Positions 23,901 to 33,630 of a stretch of DNA of 40,972 nucleotides are shown here, piece by piece. The notes beneath the pieces were generated by a model. It had not been told where the DNA came from, ran no database searches, and worked only from the letters and a program-made list of their open reading frames with translations. The position numbers and the translations under genes are program-made. The stretch is from Bordetella parapertussis (GTDB taxonomy: Bacteria; Pseudomonadota; Gammaproteobacteria; Burkholderiales; JACQAP01): NCBI GenBank assembly GCA_945900965.1, contig CAMDKM010000031.1, forward strand, positions 1 through 40,972, written 5' to 3'. Positions within the stretch are counted from its first letter, which is position 1. Each line of letters starts with the position of its first letter.

Positions 23901-24039
23901 GTGGGTTGGCGAAGTGTAACCCGCTGGTATTCAACAGGCGTATGCGCGGTGCCGGCGGATTACGCTGCGCTAATCCGCCCTACGTTAGCGTTACCGGATT
24001 TCGCGTTGGGGAAAATTTTTCAAGCCGTGCCAGCAATTC
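23901..24039. repeat. Downstream copy of the 138-bp duplication, reaching into the LOG gene
   Basis: Partner of 23637-23774. About 60 bases of this copy are the coding 3' end of the LOG gene; the rest is intergenic repeat sequence. Confidence 0.82.
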
Positions 24040-24561
24040 TTTCGCGTCATTTTCGACCAGGATGAATTGGCGATGGGCGGGTTTCAGCAGCCGCTCGTCC
24101 ACCGTGTGGTCGAGAAATTCAAGCAGGGAATCGAAATACCTTTCCACATTGAGCAGGCCGCAGGGTTTGGCGTGAATGCCCAACTGCGCCCAGGTCAGGA
24201 TTTCGAAAAATTCGTCGAGTGTGCCGAAGCCGCCGGGCATGGCGATAAAAGCATCGGCCAAATCCGCCATCACGGCTTTGCGTTCATGCATGGTCTCGAC
24301 GATCCGAAGTTCGGTGAGGCCATGGTGCGCCACCTCCCTGTCGGCCAGGGATTGGGGAATAACGCCGATCACTTCCCCGCCCGCCGCCAGTGTGGCGTCG
24401 GCCAGAATACCCATCAAGCCAACACTGCCGCCGCCATACACCAGCCCGATGTTGCGCCCCGCAAGCAGTTTGCCCAGTTCGCGCGCGGTGGTGGCGTAGC
24501 CTGGACGTGCTCCGCTGCTCGATCCGCAAAATACACAAATCCTGCGTACTTGCCCGTTCAC
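23980..24561 (-). CDS. LOG-family (TIGR00730) phosphoribohydrolase-like protein
   Basis: A 193-residue Rossmann-like protein of the LOG family, whose members release free cytokinin or AMP-derived bases from nucleoside monophosphates. It has CVFCGSSSG near the start, [11 protein letters not shown], and the family signature [12 protein letters not shown]. In bacteria the physiological substrate is often unknown. Its 3' end takes part in a duplication with 23637-23774. It starts at ATG 24561. Confidence 0.9.
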   Translation of the reverse strand: MNGQVRRICVFCGSSSGARPGYATTARELGKLLAGRNIGLVYGGGSVGLMGILADATLAAGGEVIGVIPQSLADREVAHHGLTELRIVETMHERKAVMADLADAFIAMPGGFGTLDEFFEILTWAQLGIHAKPCGLLNVERYFDSLLEFLDHTVDERLLKPAHRQFILVENDAKELLARLEKFSPTRNPVTLT

Positions 24562-24643
24562 AACAAAACCTTTCTTCCATTTCGTGGCGGCAGTGTAGCG
24601 CCCCGGCCGGACAAACGAAAAATAAGCTCGAATACTGACGGCG

Positions 24644-24667
24644 AAAAAAAACGGCCCCGAAGGGCCG
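24644..24667 (-). terminator. Rho-independent terminator after the glucanotransferase gene
   Basis: CGGCCC (24652-24657) and GGGCCG (24662-24667) form a six-pair GC stem with a four-base loop. On the minus strand it is followed by eight T (24651-24644). It lies about 60 bases beyond the stop of the GH57 gene at 24727 and would end the glgC-GH57-GH57 transcript before the LOG gene. Confidence 0.88.
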
Positions 24668-24688
24668 CCACAATCCGGTAAGAGGAAA

Positions 24689-24730
24689 TTACTTGCGGGT
24701 TGTGCTGAACACGAAATCCTTGTCTTTCAT
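24689..24730 (-). CDS. Possible 13-residue ORF coupled to the GH57 stop
   Basis: An ATG at 24730 overlaps the TGA of the glucanotransferase gene (ATGA) and opens a frame encoding [13 protein letters not shown] before TAA, just upstream of the terminator. It could be translated by re-initiation, or could simply be the tail of an ancestral longer protein. No function is known. Confidence 0.25.
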   Translation of the reverse strand: MKDKDFVFSTTRK

Positions 24731-26697
24731 TCTTTCTGGACGGAAATTCGGATGCCAAGCGCCGGCCCGCGGCCGCGGATAGTCAGGCAAACCGACTGCA
24801 TGATTTTTTCGAAGCCGTCCTCGGATTGCGACACGCTGCGCAGCGGCTTTACTTGAACTTCGGCGGCAGGTTCGATGCTCAAGGTCAGTCTTCCGCCCAA
24901 TACACCGTCTTCGAGGCTGATCCGGGTGAGCTGCGCCCAGGAGAATTCCTCGCCAAAGCCGCCCGCCACCTCGCCATCGACAACGAATCGGCCAAGGAAT
25001 CCATCACAACTGGGCAGCGCCAAATCGATGCGTGTTTCCAAGGTCGCGTCCGGCGCCGATAGAAGGTATTGCACCGACAAGCCGTGCGCATCGAGCGCAA
25101 TATGTTTTTCGATGCCTTCGGCAAGCAGTCGCACATGATGGCTACCCGTGGAGGCGATGCGGTAACGCGGCGCTTCGCTGTCATCCAGAATCCGATCGAC
25201 AAACATCGCCCGCGGCCACGTGTCGGGTACCAGGTCCTGCGGTGACACCGGATGGCGAAACTTCACCCGGTCATGGGCGGAGGCGATGCCGCCGCCTTCA
25301 TGCCCGTCTTGTTCTCCCTCGCGGATCTTGCGGTAGTAATGTTCGGTGCGGCGCGCGAGGGTGTCGCCGAAATTATGGCGCAGGGCGTAGGCGTCGAATT
25401 CATGGATCGCGCCGAATCCGTCATCGCGGATCACCGCCTGCAGGCCATGGGAAAGCAGGAATATCTCTTCGTGGCCGTCGAGATCGAGGTCGCCGCGTAA
25501 TTGTGTGCGGGGCGCCAGGGCGTCCAGCCGTTCTTCCAGTTCCACGATGGCGTTCCAGACCGCACGCCGCAGATGAGGCAGATAAATGCCGCCGAACAAG
25601 CCGTGCCAATAAGCATCGTTGGCCTGCGCCAGATGCAGCAGTTCCTTCATGCGAGGAGTGGCGCGTTCTGCCAGCGCGTCCAGGCGAGCGGATACCTCCA
25701 GCATGCGTTTGTGCGCCCAGTTGGATTCGGCGTAGCGGGTAAAAAAATTGCGCCAGATGCCGCCGCGCAAAAAAGGCTTGGTACGCGGGAAACGTCCGCT
25801 GTCTTTTTCCGCCTTGACCAGTGCCGCGAAGTCGTCGGCATGATGCGCGTCCAGTGTCCATTCATTCATTTCGATGTAGGAGGTGGTCGGCAGATAAACC
25901 ACGCCTCGACCGCGCCGCGACTGTTGAAAATCGCGGTAATGTGACGCTTCGATATGGGCGGAAGCCAGCACGCCTTCGACAAAATGCTCCAGCCATTTTT
26001 TTTCGTAGACCCATTGGTAGGTCTCCGGCCAGATGCCGAACTTTTCGATGTCGTCGAAATAGATTGCCGCCGTGTCCCCGCCTTCAGTGGCCAGCGATTC
26101 CAGGTATTCGACGGTCTGCGCGGCGGCCGAGAACGGAATGCGGTAACGCAATGCCTCCGAAATCGGAAACAGGTCCAGCCGTACGCCCCCTTCCTCGGTG
26201 GAAAAATAACCCGTCAGATCCGTGGCGGCTTTGCCCGCGCAAAGAAAATGGTAATCATCCACCGTGACGTAGCGGATGCCGCTGTCGGCCAAGGAGGGGG
26301 CCACCGCGGACTCCCAGACCCGCTCGGTGAGCCAGGCGCCGCTGGGGCGCGCGCCAAACGCCGCCGCCAGCCGCTCGGACAAGGCCTTCAATTGCGAGCG
26401 CCGGTCGCGCTCCGGAATTGCCGCAAGCACCGGCTCGGTGTCGCCGCCGCCGAACATTTCCACCTGCCCGCGGTGGACCATCTCGCGCAGCTTATGCATC
26501 GAGCCGGGAAAATGGCGCAGCAGATAATCGAGCAGCCAGCCGCTGAAATGCACGGCGAAACGAAAATCCGGGTAACGGTAAAGTGTGTCGATAAACGGCT
26601 GGTAACAACGCAGGTGGGCGTCGTCGATCACCTCCGGGAAATTGCCCGCCGGTTGATGGGCGTGGACACCGAACAACAGGGAAACCTTGCGTGTCAT
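24727..26697 (-). CDS. GH57 4-alpha-glucanotransferase
   Basis: A 656-residue GH57 enzyme matching the Thermococcus litoralis 4-alpha-glucanotransferase type (about 659 residues). The N-terminal (beta/alpha)7 barrel has HAHQP (12-16), the nucleophile E125 (WLTERVWES) and the acid D216 (YFDDIEKFG). DUF1925- and DUF1926-like beta-rich domains follow. It disproportionates alpha-1,4-glucans, presumably recycling maltodextrins made during glycogen turnover. It lies 39 bases downstream of the second GH57 gene, in the glgC transcript, and a terminator follows. Confidence 0.92.
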   Translation of the reverse strand: MTRKVSLLFGVHAHQPAGNFPEVIDDAHLRCYQPFIDTLYRYPDFRFAVHFSGWLLDYLLRHFPGSMHKLREMVHRGQVEMFGGGDTEPVLAAIPERDRRSQLKALSERLAAAFGARPSGAWLTERVWESAVAPSLADSGIRYVTVDDYHFLCAGKAATDLTGYFSTEEGGVRLDLFPISEALRYRIPFSAAAQTVEYLESLATEGGDTAAIYFDDIEKFGIWPETYQWVYEKKWLEHFVEGVLASAHIEASHYRDFQQSRRGRGVVYLPTTSYIEMNEWTLDAHHADDFAALVKAEKDSGRFPRTKPFLRGGIWRNFFTRYAESNWAHKRMLEVSARLDALAERATPRMKELLHLAQANDAYWHGLFGGIYLPHLRRAVWNAIVELEERLDALAPRTQLRGDLDLDGHEEIFLLSHGLQAVIRDDGFGAIHEFDAYALRHNFGDTLARRTEHYYRKIREGEQDGHEGGGIASAHDRVKFRHPVSPQDLVPDTWPRAMFVDRILDDSEAPRYRIASTGSHHVRLLAEGIEKHIALDAHGLSVQYLLSAPDATLETRIDLALPSCDGFLGRFVVDGEVAGGFGEEFSWAQLTRISLEDGVLGGRLTLSIEPAAEVQVKPLRSVSQSEDGFEKIMQSVCLTIRGRGPALGIRISVQKE

Positions 26698-26736
26698 ATC
26701 GGGCAGAGTTCGGGTAGGTGAGCGGGAGGGTCGCGG

Positions 26737-28428
26737 TCAGGATGCCCGGCGCATCGCGGTTGTGAGTTCCTGATACTTGTTGCCGAGGCTTACTGGGGTC
26801 GCCAATTCGGCCGGCGCCGGCAGATGGAGCAAATGATAGAGATGAGAGAGTTTGCGCCGGAACAGGCGATCGAAAGCGGCCACCGATTCGGCGGGATTGT
26901 AGTCGCCGAACCACCAGAACCAATCGGAGGCTTCGCAATCGGCCAACTGGCGCGTCGCGGCCTCGGCTTCGGCCGCGCCGAGGCGATGCCCCGCCATCAC
27001 CAGATCGAAACTTCGTTTGGCCTCGCACAACAGATCCCACGCGCGATTTTTGTCGGGGGATCCGATCCAGGTGGCCAGATTGCCGTATACCCAACTGCCG
27101 GTTACCAGCGCAGGCAGCGGTGTGGCGTTGGTATTCTTGTCCGATAGTTCGGCGAAGGTCTTGCAGGCGATGCCCGGGTGTTTCTCCAGTGCCGCATACA
27201 GTTCGTCGAGAAAATAAAAGCCGTTGTAGGGATAGAACTCCCAGGCGTTTTCGCCATCCAGGATGATGCTTACGACGGGGCGCTCGCCGTTGTTGCCGGC
27301 ATCGGCAATGGCTGCAAGCTCGCCGACAAAATTGGCCGCCGCATCGCTGCCATGCCATTTGGAATACTCGAAGCCGATCAGATCGGATAAGCGATCGTCG
27401 CGGAAAAATACTGCCAGCGGCCCCCCGGTCGCCTCAAGCCGGTAGGGTCTGTAGAGGTACTGCGCGCGATCCGGGAGCACCGGGTTGGCGCGGCGCAGGG
27501 TGTTGGCCAGCACACCTTCGCCGCTGGCGGTCCAGCAGCAGCCGGACGCGGCCAGCAATTCCGCAAAGCCCTGGGAGAGCGCACCCTCGGCCGGCCACAT
27601 GCCGGCGGGCGGCGCGCCAAAACGCTGCGCATGGCTGAGTTTCGCGGCTGCAATGTGGGCGCTGGCTCTCTGGCGTCCGCCCGGGTAATGCGGTGCTCTG
27701 GGTAGGGGCGCCTCCGGGGCGGCCTCCCTGGCCGAGTCGAAAGACAATAGCAGCGGGCCGATCGGATGATGACCCGGGGTGGTGGTGAGTTCAATGCGTC
27801 CGGATTCCGTCAACGCCCGGTAACGGGGAATAATGCGGCTCACTTCCCGGCCGATCAGTTGCAATAGAGCGAGGCGGTCGTCGCGATGGAAACCGTGACT
27901 CTTGGCGAGTAGCCTGGCGATGGTTTCGTCGCGGCGGCGCACGGTTTCCCCGACCCATGCGATGTGATACCAAGTGAGCAGATCGCCCAGGTACTGACCG
28001 GAAAGATACGCTGTGCCGCCCTGTGCCAGCGAAAAGCGATACAACTCGCTCAGGCGACGATAAGCAGGATAAGGCTCGATCATCCTGTGATGGTTGGCCT
28101 TGAAGCAGCTATCGAGAATGAATTCGCGCTCCTGTGTCGACAGATGATCGAGATCCGGTCGCTCAAGCATTCGCAACAGTGGGTCGCGCAATGTTCCGCT
28201 CGCAAACTGGGCGGCATAGTCCTCGATCTGGTCAAGAAGAATGGGCGTGAAATTCACCACCGCCCGGATGCCCGGATGGCTTTCCAGATGCGCGGCCATG
28301 TCGGAATAATCCTTGACCGCATGCAGGTAAACCCAGGGCCGGAGAAATTCGCCGCTGGCCTGGTCGCGGAATTCCGGCTGGTGCATGTGCCACAGCAATA
28401 CCAGGTCGAGCGGCGGGCGCTCACTCAT
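26737..28428 (-). CDS. GH57 alpha-amylase-like glycoside hydrolase
   Basis: A 563-residue GH57 protein of the alpha-amylase/alpha-mannosidase-like group (COG1449). WHMHQPEF (13-20) is the substrate motif. E281 in GMWPAEGALS is the predicted nucleophile, and D391 in ILDGENAWEFYP the acid. It lacks a signal peptide and so acts in the cytoplasm, probably on glycogen or long maltodextrins. The start overlaps the glgC stop by eight bases. The exact bond specificity (amylase, pullulanase or transferase) cannot be told. Confidence 0.88.
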   Translation of the reverse strand: MSERPPLDLVLLWHMHQPEFRDQASGEFLRPWVYLHAVKDYSDMAAHLESHPGIRAVVNFTPILLDQIEDYAAQFASGTLRDPLLRMLERPDLDHLSTQEREFILDSCFKANHHRMIEPYPAYRRLSELYRFSLAQGGTAYLSGQYLGDLLTWYHIAWVGETVRRRDETIARLLAKSHGFHRDDRLALLQLIGREVSRIIPRYRALTESGRIELTTTPGHHPIGPLLLSFDSAREAAPEAPLPRAPHYPGGRQRASAHIAAAKLSHAQRFGAPPAGMWPAEGALSQGFAELLAASGCCWTASGEGVLANTLRRANPVLPDRAQYLYRPYRLEATGGPLAVFFRDDRLSDLIGFEYSKWHGSDAAANFVGELAAIADAGNNGERPVVSIILDGENAWEFYPYNGFYFLDELYAALEKHPGIACKTFAELSDKNTNATPLPALVTGSWVYGNLATWIGSPDKNRAWDLLCEAKRSFDLVMAGHRLGAAEAEAATRQLADCEASDWFWWFGDYNPAESVAAFDRLFRRKLSHLYHLLHLPAPAELATPVSLGNKYQELTTAMRRAS

Positions 28429-29767
28429 CGCTTTGCCCTGGTCTGGCCGGCGGGCTGATGCGGGGATCTGCCGCGCTTGCCGCTTCCCGCTGGTGCGAGG
28501 CTTTCTGTCCCAGCATGTCCGGCGTAATCAGCACCACCTTGTTGTCGGTCACGTGGAAGCGCCGCCGATCCTGCTCCTCATCGAAGCCGGCATTCAGGCC
28601 CTCGGGTAAGACACAATTCTTGTCCACCACGACCCGTCTGAGCCGCACATGCCGATGGATCTCCGTGTTGGGCAGAATCACCGAGTCCTCGATACTGCCG
28701 AAGCTATGCACCCTGACATTGGAAAACAGCAGCGAGCGGATAACCTGGGACCCGCTGACAATACAACCGCCGGACACCAGCGAGTCGGTGGCCGTGCCGT
28801 GCCGGTCTTCGTCGCCAAAAACGAACTTGGCGGGCGGGAGCTGTTCCTGGTAAGTCCAGATCGGCCAATCGTTGTCGTAGAGGTTGAGGTCGGGGATGAC
28901 ATGCGTCAGGTCCATGTTGGCTTCCCAATACGCGTCGACGGTTCCCACGTCTTTCCAATACGGAGGCTTGCCTTTTGTCCCGACGCAACTGTTGTCGAAG
29001 CTGTGCGCAAAAATCCGGTAACGCGGCACGATATGCGGAATGAGATCTTTGCCGAAATCGTGGCTGGAGTTCGGCAGCCAGCGGTCGCGGCTGAGTTGTT
29101 CGTACAAAAACGCCGCGTTAAAAACATAGATGCCCATGCTGGCGAGGGCGACGCCGGGTTTGCCGGAGATCGAAGGCGGATGGGCGGGCTTCTCCTGGAA
29201 GGCGGTGATGCGCAGATCTTCGTCCGTGGCCATCACCCCAAAGTCCCTGGCTTGTGCGACGGGCACCTCGATACAGGCCACGGTCATATCGGCGGTAGTG
29301 GATACATGCTGGGCGAGCAGGCGCGCGTAGTCCATCTTGTAAACATGATCCCCGCCCAGGATCAAAATGTAATCCGGCTCGTAGGATCGGATGATGTCCA
29401 GATTTTGCAACACGGCGTCGGCCGTTCCCTGGTACCAGTTTTCTTCCGCGGTGCGCTGCGAAGCCGGGAGAATGTCCACGAATTCGTGGAATCGCCCGTC
29501 GAGAAAACTCCAGCCGCGTTGAATGTGGCGGATCAGGCTGTGAGACTTGTATTGCGTGGCCACGCCGATACGGCGGATGCCGGAATTGACGCAGTTGGAC
29601 AGCGGAAAATCGATGATGCGGAATTTGCCGCCAAAGGGCACTGCCGGCTTGGCGCGCCACTCGGTGAGATTTTTCAGGCGGCTGCCGCGTCCACCCGCCA
29701 GTACCAAGGCATAGGTGTTCTTGGTAAGCGTACTTGCAAACTGAACGCCCGGGTCGTTGCCGTACAT
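28421..29767 (-). CDS. glgC: Glucose-1-phosphate adenylyltransferase
   Basis: Makes ADP-glucose from glucose-1-phosphate and ATP, the committed step of glycogen synthesis. About 448 residues: the N-terminal nucleotidyltransferase has [20 protein letters not shown] and [14 protein letters not shown], with [10 protein letters not shown] and [11 protein letters not shown] further on. The C-terminal left-handed beta-helix region includes [21 protein letters not shown] start at ATG 29767 with GGGGAC upstream puts it near the family start; ATG 29797 is also open. It is divergent from glgB and first in a transcript with two GH57 genes. Confidence 0.93.
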   Translation of the reverse strand: MYGNDPGVQFASTLTKNTYALVLAGGRGSRLKNLTEWRAKPAVPFGGKFRIIDFPLSNCVNSGIRRIGVATQYKSHSLIRHIQRGWSFLDGRFHEFVDILPASQRTAEENWYQGTADAVLQNLDIIRSYEPDYILILGGDHVYKMDYARLLAQHVSTTADMTVACIEVPVAQARDFGVMATDEDLRITAFQEKPAHPPSISGKPGVALASMGIYVFNAAFLYEQLSRDRWLPNSSHDFGKDLIPHIVPRYRIFAHSFDNSCVGTKGKPPYWKDVGTVDAYWEANMDLTHVIPDLNLYDNDWPIWTYQEQLPPAKFVFGDEDRHGTATDSLVSGGCIVSGSQVIRSLLFSNVRVHSFGSIEDSVILPNTEIHRHVRLRRVVVDKNCVLPEGLNAGFDEEQDRRRFHVTDNKVVLITPDMLGQKASHQREAASAADPRISPPARPGQSDE

Positions 29768-29853
29768 GGTTTTGTCCCCGACGCGGACCCGGATCATGGC
29801 CCGCGTTCACGTCTGAATCGATAAACGGCGCCGGATACTGCGCACCCTACCCG

Positions 29854-29859
29854 TATAAT
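29854..29859 (+). promoter_or_regulatory. Possible -10 box for glgB
   Basis: A perfect TATAAT at 29854-29859 lies in the 161-bp space between the divergent glgC and glgB starts, 69 bases before the glgB ATG. No convincing -35 is found 16-18 bases upstream, so this is only a candidate. Confidence 0.35.
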
Positions 29860-29928
29860 AGGGGCACCTTCCCCCGCCGTCACCCGATTCCGTGCGTGGC
29901 ACGCCACATCCGGCGGGTGCGCGCCCAT

Positions 29929-32115
29929 ATGACCACTATCGCCACCGCTGTTGCCGAGTCCGACCTGCGAGCCCTGCTGGACGCTCGGCATCACGATCCG
30001 TTCGGCATCCTCGGGCTACATGCTTCAGGCCAGGTCTGGAACCTGACAGTATTTCTGCCCCACGCATCCAAGGTGGCGGTGTATACCGCTGCCGGCTTCA
30101 AGGCTTTGCGCAAGGTGCATCCGGAAGGGATATTTTTTCTTCGCGGCAATGAGGTTGTTCCTCGTCCGGTGTTGTTGCGTGTCACGGAGGCGGATACCAC
30201 CCGCGAAATCCACGATCCCTATTCGTTCCCGCTCATGATCGGTGCGGACGACCTGTTCCTGTTCAACGAAGGCCGGCTGGAGCAGGCCTATCGCATGCTC
30301 GGCGGTCAGGCGCAAATCCGCGAGGGTGTAAGCGGCGTGCGATTTGCCTGCTGGGCACCCAATGCACAACGGGTGAGCGTGGTGGGCGATTTTAATCGTT
30401 GGGACGGCCGCACCCATCCCATGGCGGTGCATGGCAACAGCGGAGTGTGGGAGGCATTTGTCCCCGGTCTGGGCGAAGGCGATCTGTATAAATTCGAACT
30501 GCGCAATCGTGCCACCGGGGCCCTGCTGCTCAAGACCGATCCTTACGCGCGCTTCCATGAAATGCGTCCGGGCAGCGCCGCGCGCGTGACGCTGGCCTCG
30601 TACGACTGGGAAGACCATGCATGGATGGCGGCCAGGGCAGGGTGGGACTGGTTGCATGCCCCCGTGAATATCTACGAACTCCACGCGGGTTCCTGGCGCA
30701 GGCATCCGGATGGGCGGATGTATAGCTGGCGCGAACTGACGGACAGCCTGATTCCTTATGTGAAGGACATGGGCTTTACCCATATCGAGCTGATGCCGGT
30801 GTCGGAGCATCCGCTGGACGAATCCTGGGGCTATCAGACCACGGGTTATTTCGCCGTCACCAGCCGGTTTGGCCCGGCGCAGGATTTCAAGGCCTTTATC
30901 GATGCCTGCCATCGATCCGGCATTGGCGTGATTCTCGATTGGGTGCCGGCGCATTTTCCCGCGGACGCCTTTTCGCTGGCGCATTTCGATGGCACGGCGT
31001 TGTACGAACATGAGGACCCGCGGCTGGGATTGCACCAGGATTGGGGCACGCACATTTTCAATTACGGGCGCAAGGAAGTGAGAAGTTTTCTCCTGTCCAG
31101 CGCGCATTATTGGCTGCACGAATACCACCTGGACGGCTTGCGCGTCGACGCGGTCGCCTCAATGCTTTACCTGGATTATTCGCGGGAGCCCGGCGAATGG
31201 CTGCCCAACAAATTTGGCGGCCGGGAAAACCTCGATGCTGTGGATTTTCTGCGCGAGCTCAATGTCATGGTGCATCGCGAATTCCCCGGTGCGCTGACTT
31301 GTGCCGAAGAATCCACCGCCTGGCCCATGGTGTCGCGGCCGGTCTATCTTGGCGGATTGGGTTTCTCGATGAAGTGGAACATGGGCTGGATGAACGACAC
31401 GCTCGACTACTTCCAGCACGATCCGGTGCATCGGCGGTTTCATCACAACCGCCTGACCTTCGGCCAGTTGTACGCCTATAGCGAAAACTTCCTGCTGCCG
31501 CTGTCGCATGATGAAGTGGTGCACGAAAAGGGCTCACTGCTCGACAAGATGCCGGGCGATGCCTGGCAAAAGTTCGCCAACCTGCGCCTGTTGCTGGCCT
31601 GGCAATTCGCCACACCTGGAAAGAAGCTCAATTTCATGGGCAACGAGTTGGCGCAGAGGCGGGAATGGCGGGTGGGCGGGGAACTCGATTGGGGATTGCT
31701 GGGCATCGCCTGGCATCAGGGAGTCCAGACGGCGGTGCGGGATCTCGGCCGGCTCTACCGCAGCCTGCCCGCCTTGCACGATCTGGATTTCGATCGCGAA
31801 GGATTTCGCTGGATCGATTGCCACGACGCCGATCAGTCGGTCGTCTGTTTCGAGCGTCGCGCACGCAGCGGCGAAGTCATGGTGGCCGCTTTCAACTTCA
31901 CACCCGTTCCGCGCCAGGCCTATCGCGTGGGCGTGCCCGTATCCGGCGCCTGGCACGAGGTGTTCAACAGCAACTCGTCGTTCTACAACGGATCGAATCT
32001 TGGCAATGTCGGCGGCATTCATGCCGAGGCGGTGCCCTGGATGGGTTATGAATATTCCGCCCAACTGACCATGCCGCCACTGGGGGCTGTGTTCCTGATT
32101 CCGGGAGCCGGGTAG
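29929..32115 (+). CDS. glgB: 1,4-alpha-glucan branching enzyme
   Basis: Introduces alpha-1,6 branches into glycogen. It has 728 residues, the normal bacterial length. An N-terminal beta-sandwich region ([11 protein letters not shown], then [20 protein letters not shown]) is followed by a GH13 barrel with DWVPAHFP, the nucleophile in [10 protein letters not shown], the acid/base in CAEESTAWP and the stabiliser in LSHDEVVH. A beta-sandwich C-terminus ends the protein. The frame is open upstream to 29734, but ATG 29929 ([10 protein letters not shown]) gives the expected N-terminus. It is 33 bases upstream of glgA on the same strand. Confidence 0.95.
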   Translation: MTTIATAVAESDLRALLDARHHDPFGILGLHASGQVWNLTVFLPHASKVAVYTAAGFKALRKVHPEGIFFLRGNEVVPRPVLLRVTEADTTREIHDPYSFPLMIGADDLFLFNEGRLEQAYRMLGGQAQIREGVSGVRFACWAPNAQRVSVVGDFNRWDGRTHPMAVHGNSGVWEAFVPGLGEGDLYKFELRNRATGALLLKTDPYARFHEMRPGSAARVTLASYDWEDHAWMAARAGWDWLHAPVNIYELHAGSWRRHPDGRMYSWRELTDSLIPYVKDMGFTHIELMPVSEHPLDESWGYQTTGYFAVTSRFGPAQDFKAFIDACHRSGIGVILDWVPAHFPADAFSLAHFDGTALYEHEDPRLGLHQDWGTHIFNYGRKEVRSFLLSSAHYWLHEYHLDGLRVDAVASMLYLDYSREPGEWLPNKFGGRENLDAVDFLRELNVMVHREFPGALTCAEESTAWPMVSRPVYLGGLGFSMKWNMGWMNDTLDYFQHDPVHRRFHHNRLTFGQLYAYSENFLLPLSHDEVVHEKGSLLDKMPGDAWQKFANLRLLLAWQFATPGKKLNFMGNELAQRREWRVGGELDWGLLGIAWHQGVQTAVRDLGRLYRSLPALHDLDFDREGFRWIDCHDADQSVVCFERRARSGEVMVAAFNFTPVPRQAYRVGVPVSGAWHEVFNSNSSFYNGSNLGNVGGIHAEAVPWMGYEYSAQLTMPPLGAVFLIPGAG

Positions 32116-32148
32116 CGCGATACCAATCAGGCAGAAATTAAATCCGAC

Positions 32149-33612
32149 ATGTCGGTCACTCACAAACTCAAAGTACTTTTTGCCACCTCGGAAGTAACCC
32201 CCCTGGTCAAGACCGGCGGGCTGGCCGACGTCAGCGCCTCGCTGCCGGTTGCGCTCGCCGGTCTCGATGTGGACATTCGTGTGCTGGTGCCCGGATATCC
32301 GCGGATCATGGGCGCGCTGAAGTCCAAGAGTCGCGTGGCCGCTCTCCCGGTATTTTCCGGCATTCCTCCCGCGCATCTGGTTGCATCGAAACTGCCCTCG
32401 GGTATACCGCTGCTGGCGATCGATTGCGCCATGTATCAACGTCCCGGTGGACCCTATCAGGACGACAAGGGAATCGACTGGCCCGACAACGATCTGCGCT
32501 TTGGGCTGCTGTCGTACACTGCGGCCTTGCTTTGCATGCCGGAATCGCCGCTTGCCTGGAAGCCGGACCTCGTGCATTGCAACGACTGGCAAACTGCCTT
32601 GGCGCCGGTGTATCTGCATTATCTGAGGCGAGCGCATGTGCCCTCGGTCATAACGATTCACAACCTCTCCTTCCAGGGTATTTTTCCCTCTCATACAACA
32701 TCCCGCCTCGGCCTGCCGCCGGAAGCCTTTGCCATGGATGGCGTGGAGTACTACGGCAATCTGTCGTTCCTGAAAGGCGGCTTGCAGTTCGCGGACCGAA
32801 TTACCACAGTGAGTTCGGGTTACGCGCAGGAAATTCAGGCCGAGCCGCTGGGGATGGGACTACAAGGGCTGCTATCGAATCGACGCGAAGTGCTCACCGG
32901 CATCCAGAACGGTATCGACGTCGATGCCTGGGATCCGGAATCCGATCCTTATATCGAGCGTTATTACAATGCCGCCCGGCCCGCGGGCAAGCAGGACAAC
33001 AAGCGCGCATTGCAGGCCCGCATGGGGCTGACCCAAGCGCAGGATATTCCGTTGTTTGGCGTGATCAGCCGGCTGACCCATCAGAAAGGCGTCGACCTGA
33101 TTGCCGACAGCGCCGAAAAGCTGCTTGCACTACCCGCCCAACTGGTTGTGTTGGGGGAGGGCGAAGCGCCGCTGCAGAAACTCTTTCGGGATCTGGCGCT
33201 GCGCCACCCCGGGAAAATCGCCACGCACATCGGTTTCGACGAAGGGCTGTCGCACCAGATCGAGGCCGGCTGCGATATTTTTCTGATGCCCTCGCGCTTC
33301 GAGCCTTCGGGCCTCAACCAGATGTACAGCCAGCGTTATGGCACGCCTCCCGTTGTCCATGCCACCGGCGGTCTGCGTGACTCGGTCACCGACTGCACGC
33401 CGGCGACACTCAAAGATCGAACGGCAAGCGGATTCGTTTTCGCTCCGCTCGATCAGAAGACATTGCTGGAGACCTGCCGGCGTGCGGTGGAAGTTTATCG
33501 TCAACCGCGCATCTGGCGGCAATTGCAAAAAAACGGCATGAAGCGCGACTTCAGTTGGGACGCGCGCGCCAAGCAGTATCTGGAGGTGTATCGAAGCTTG
33601 GTTCCCGGTTGA
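32149..33612 (+). CDS. glgA: Glycogen synthase
   Basis: Transfers glucose from ADP-glucose to the growing alpha-1,4-glucan. A GT5 protein of 487 residues with the ADP-glucose motif KTGGLADV (21-28), NDWQTALAP, and a C-terminal donor-site region with PSRFEPSGLNQMYSQRYG. It follows glgB in the same operon. It ends 18 bases before the left inverted repeat of the RAYT element. Confidence 0.95.
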   Translation: MSVTHKLKVLFATSEVTPLVKTGGLADVSASLPVALAGLDVDIRVLVPGYPRIMGALKSKSRVAALPVFSGIPPAHLVASKLPSGIPLLAIDCAMYQRPGGPYQDDKGIDWPDNDLRFGLLSYTAALLCMPESPLAWKPDLVHCNDWQTALAPVYLHYLRRAHVPSVITIHNLSFQGIFPSHTTSRLGLPPEAFAMDGVEYYGNLSFLKGGLQFADRITTVSSGYAQEIQAEPLGMGLQGLLSNRREVLTGIQNGIDVDAWDPESDPYIERYYNAARPAGKQDNKRALQARMGLTQAQDIPLFGVISRLTHQKGVDLIADSAEKLLALPAQLVVLGEGEAPLQKLFRDLALRHPGKIATHIGFDEGLSHQIEAGCDIFLMPSRFEPSGLNQMYSQRYGTPPVVHATGGLRDSVTDCTPATLKDRTASGFVFAPLDQKTLLETCRRAVEVYRQPRIWRQLQKNGMKRDFSWDARAKQYLEVYRSLVPG

Positions 33613-33630
33613 ATTGGCTTGCCGCGCACA

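Noticed and set aside
28649-29824. Plus-strand open frame of 391 codons opposite glgC
   Set aside because: Shadow frame; glgC motifs are on the minus strand.
31534-32694. Minus-strand open frame spanning the glgB-glgA junction
   Set aside because: It crosses two well-supported genes and has no recognisable motif.
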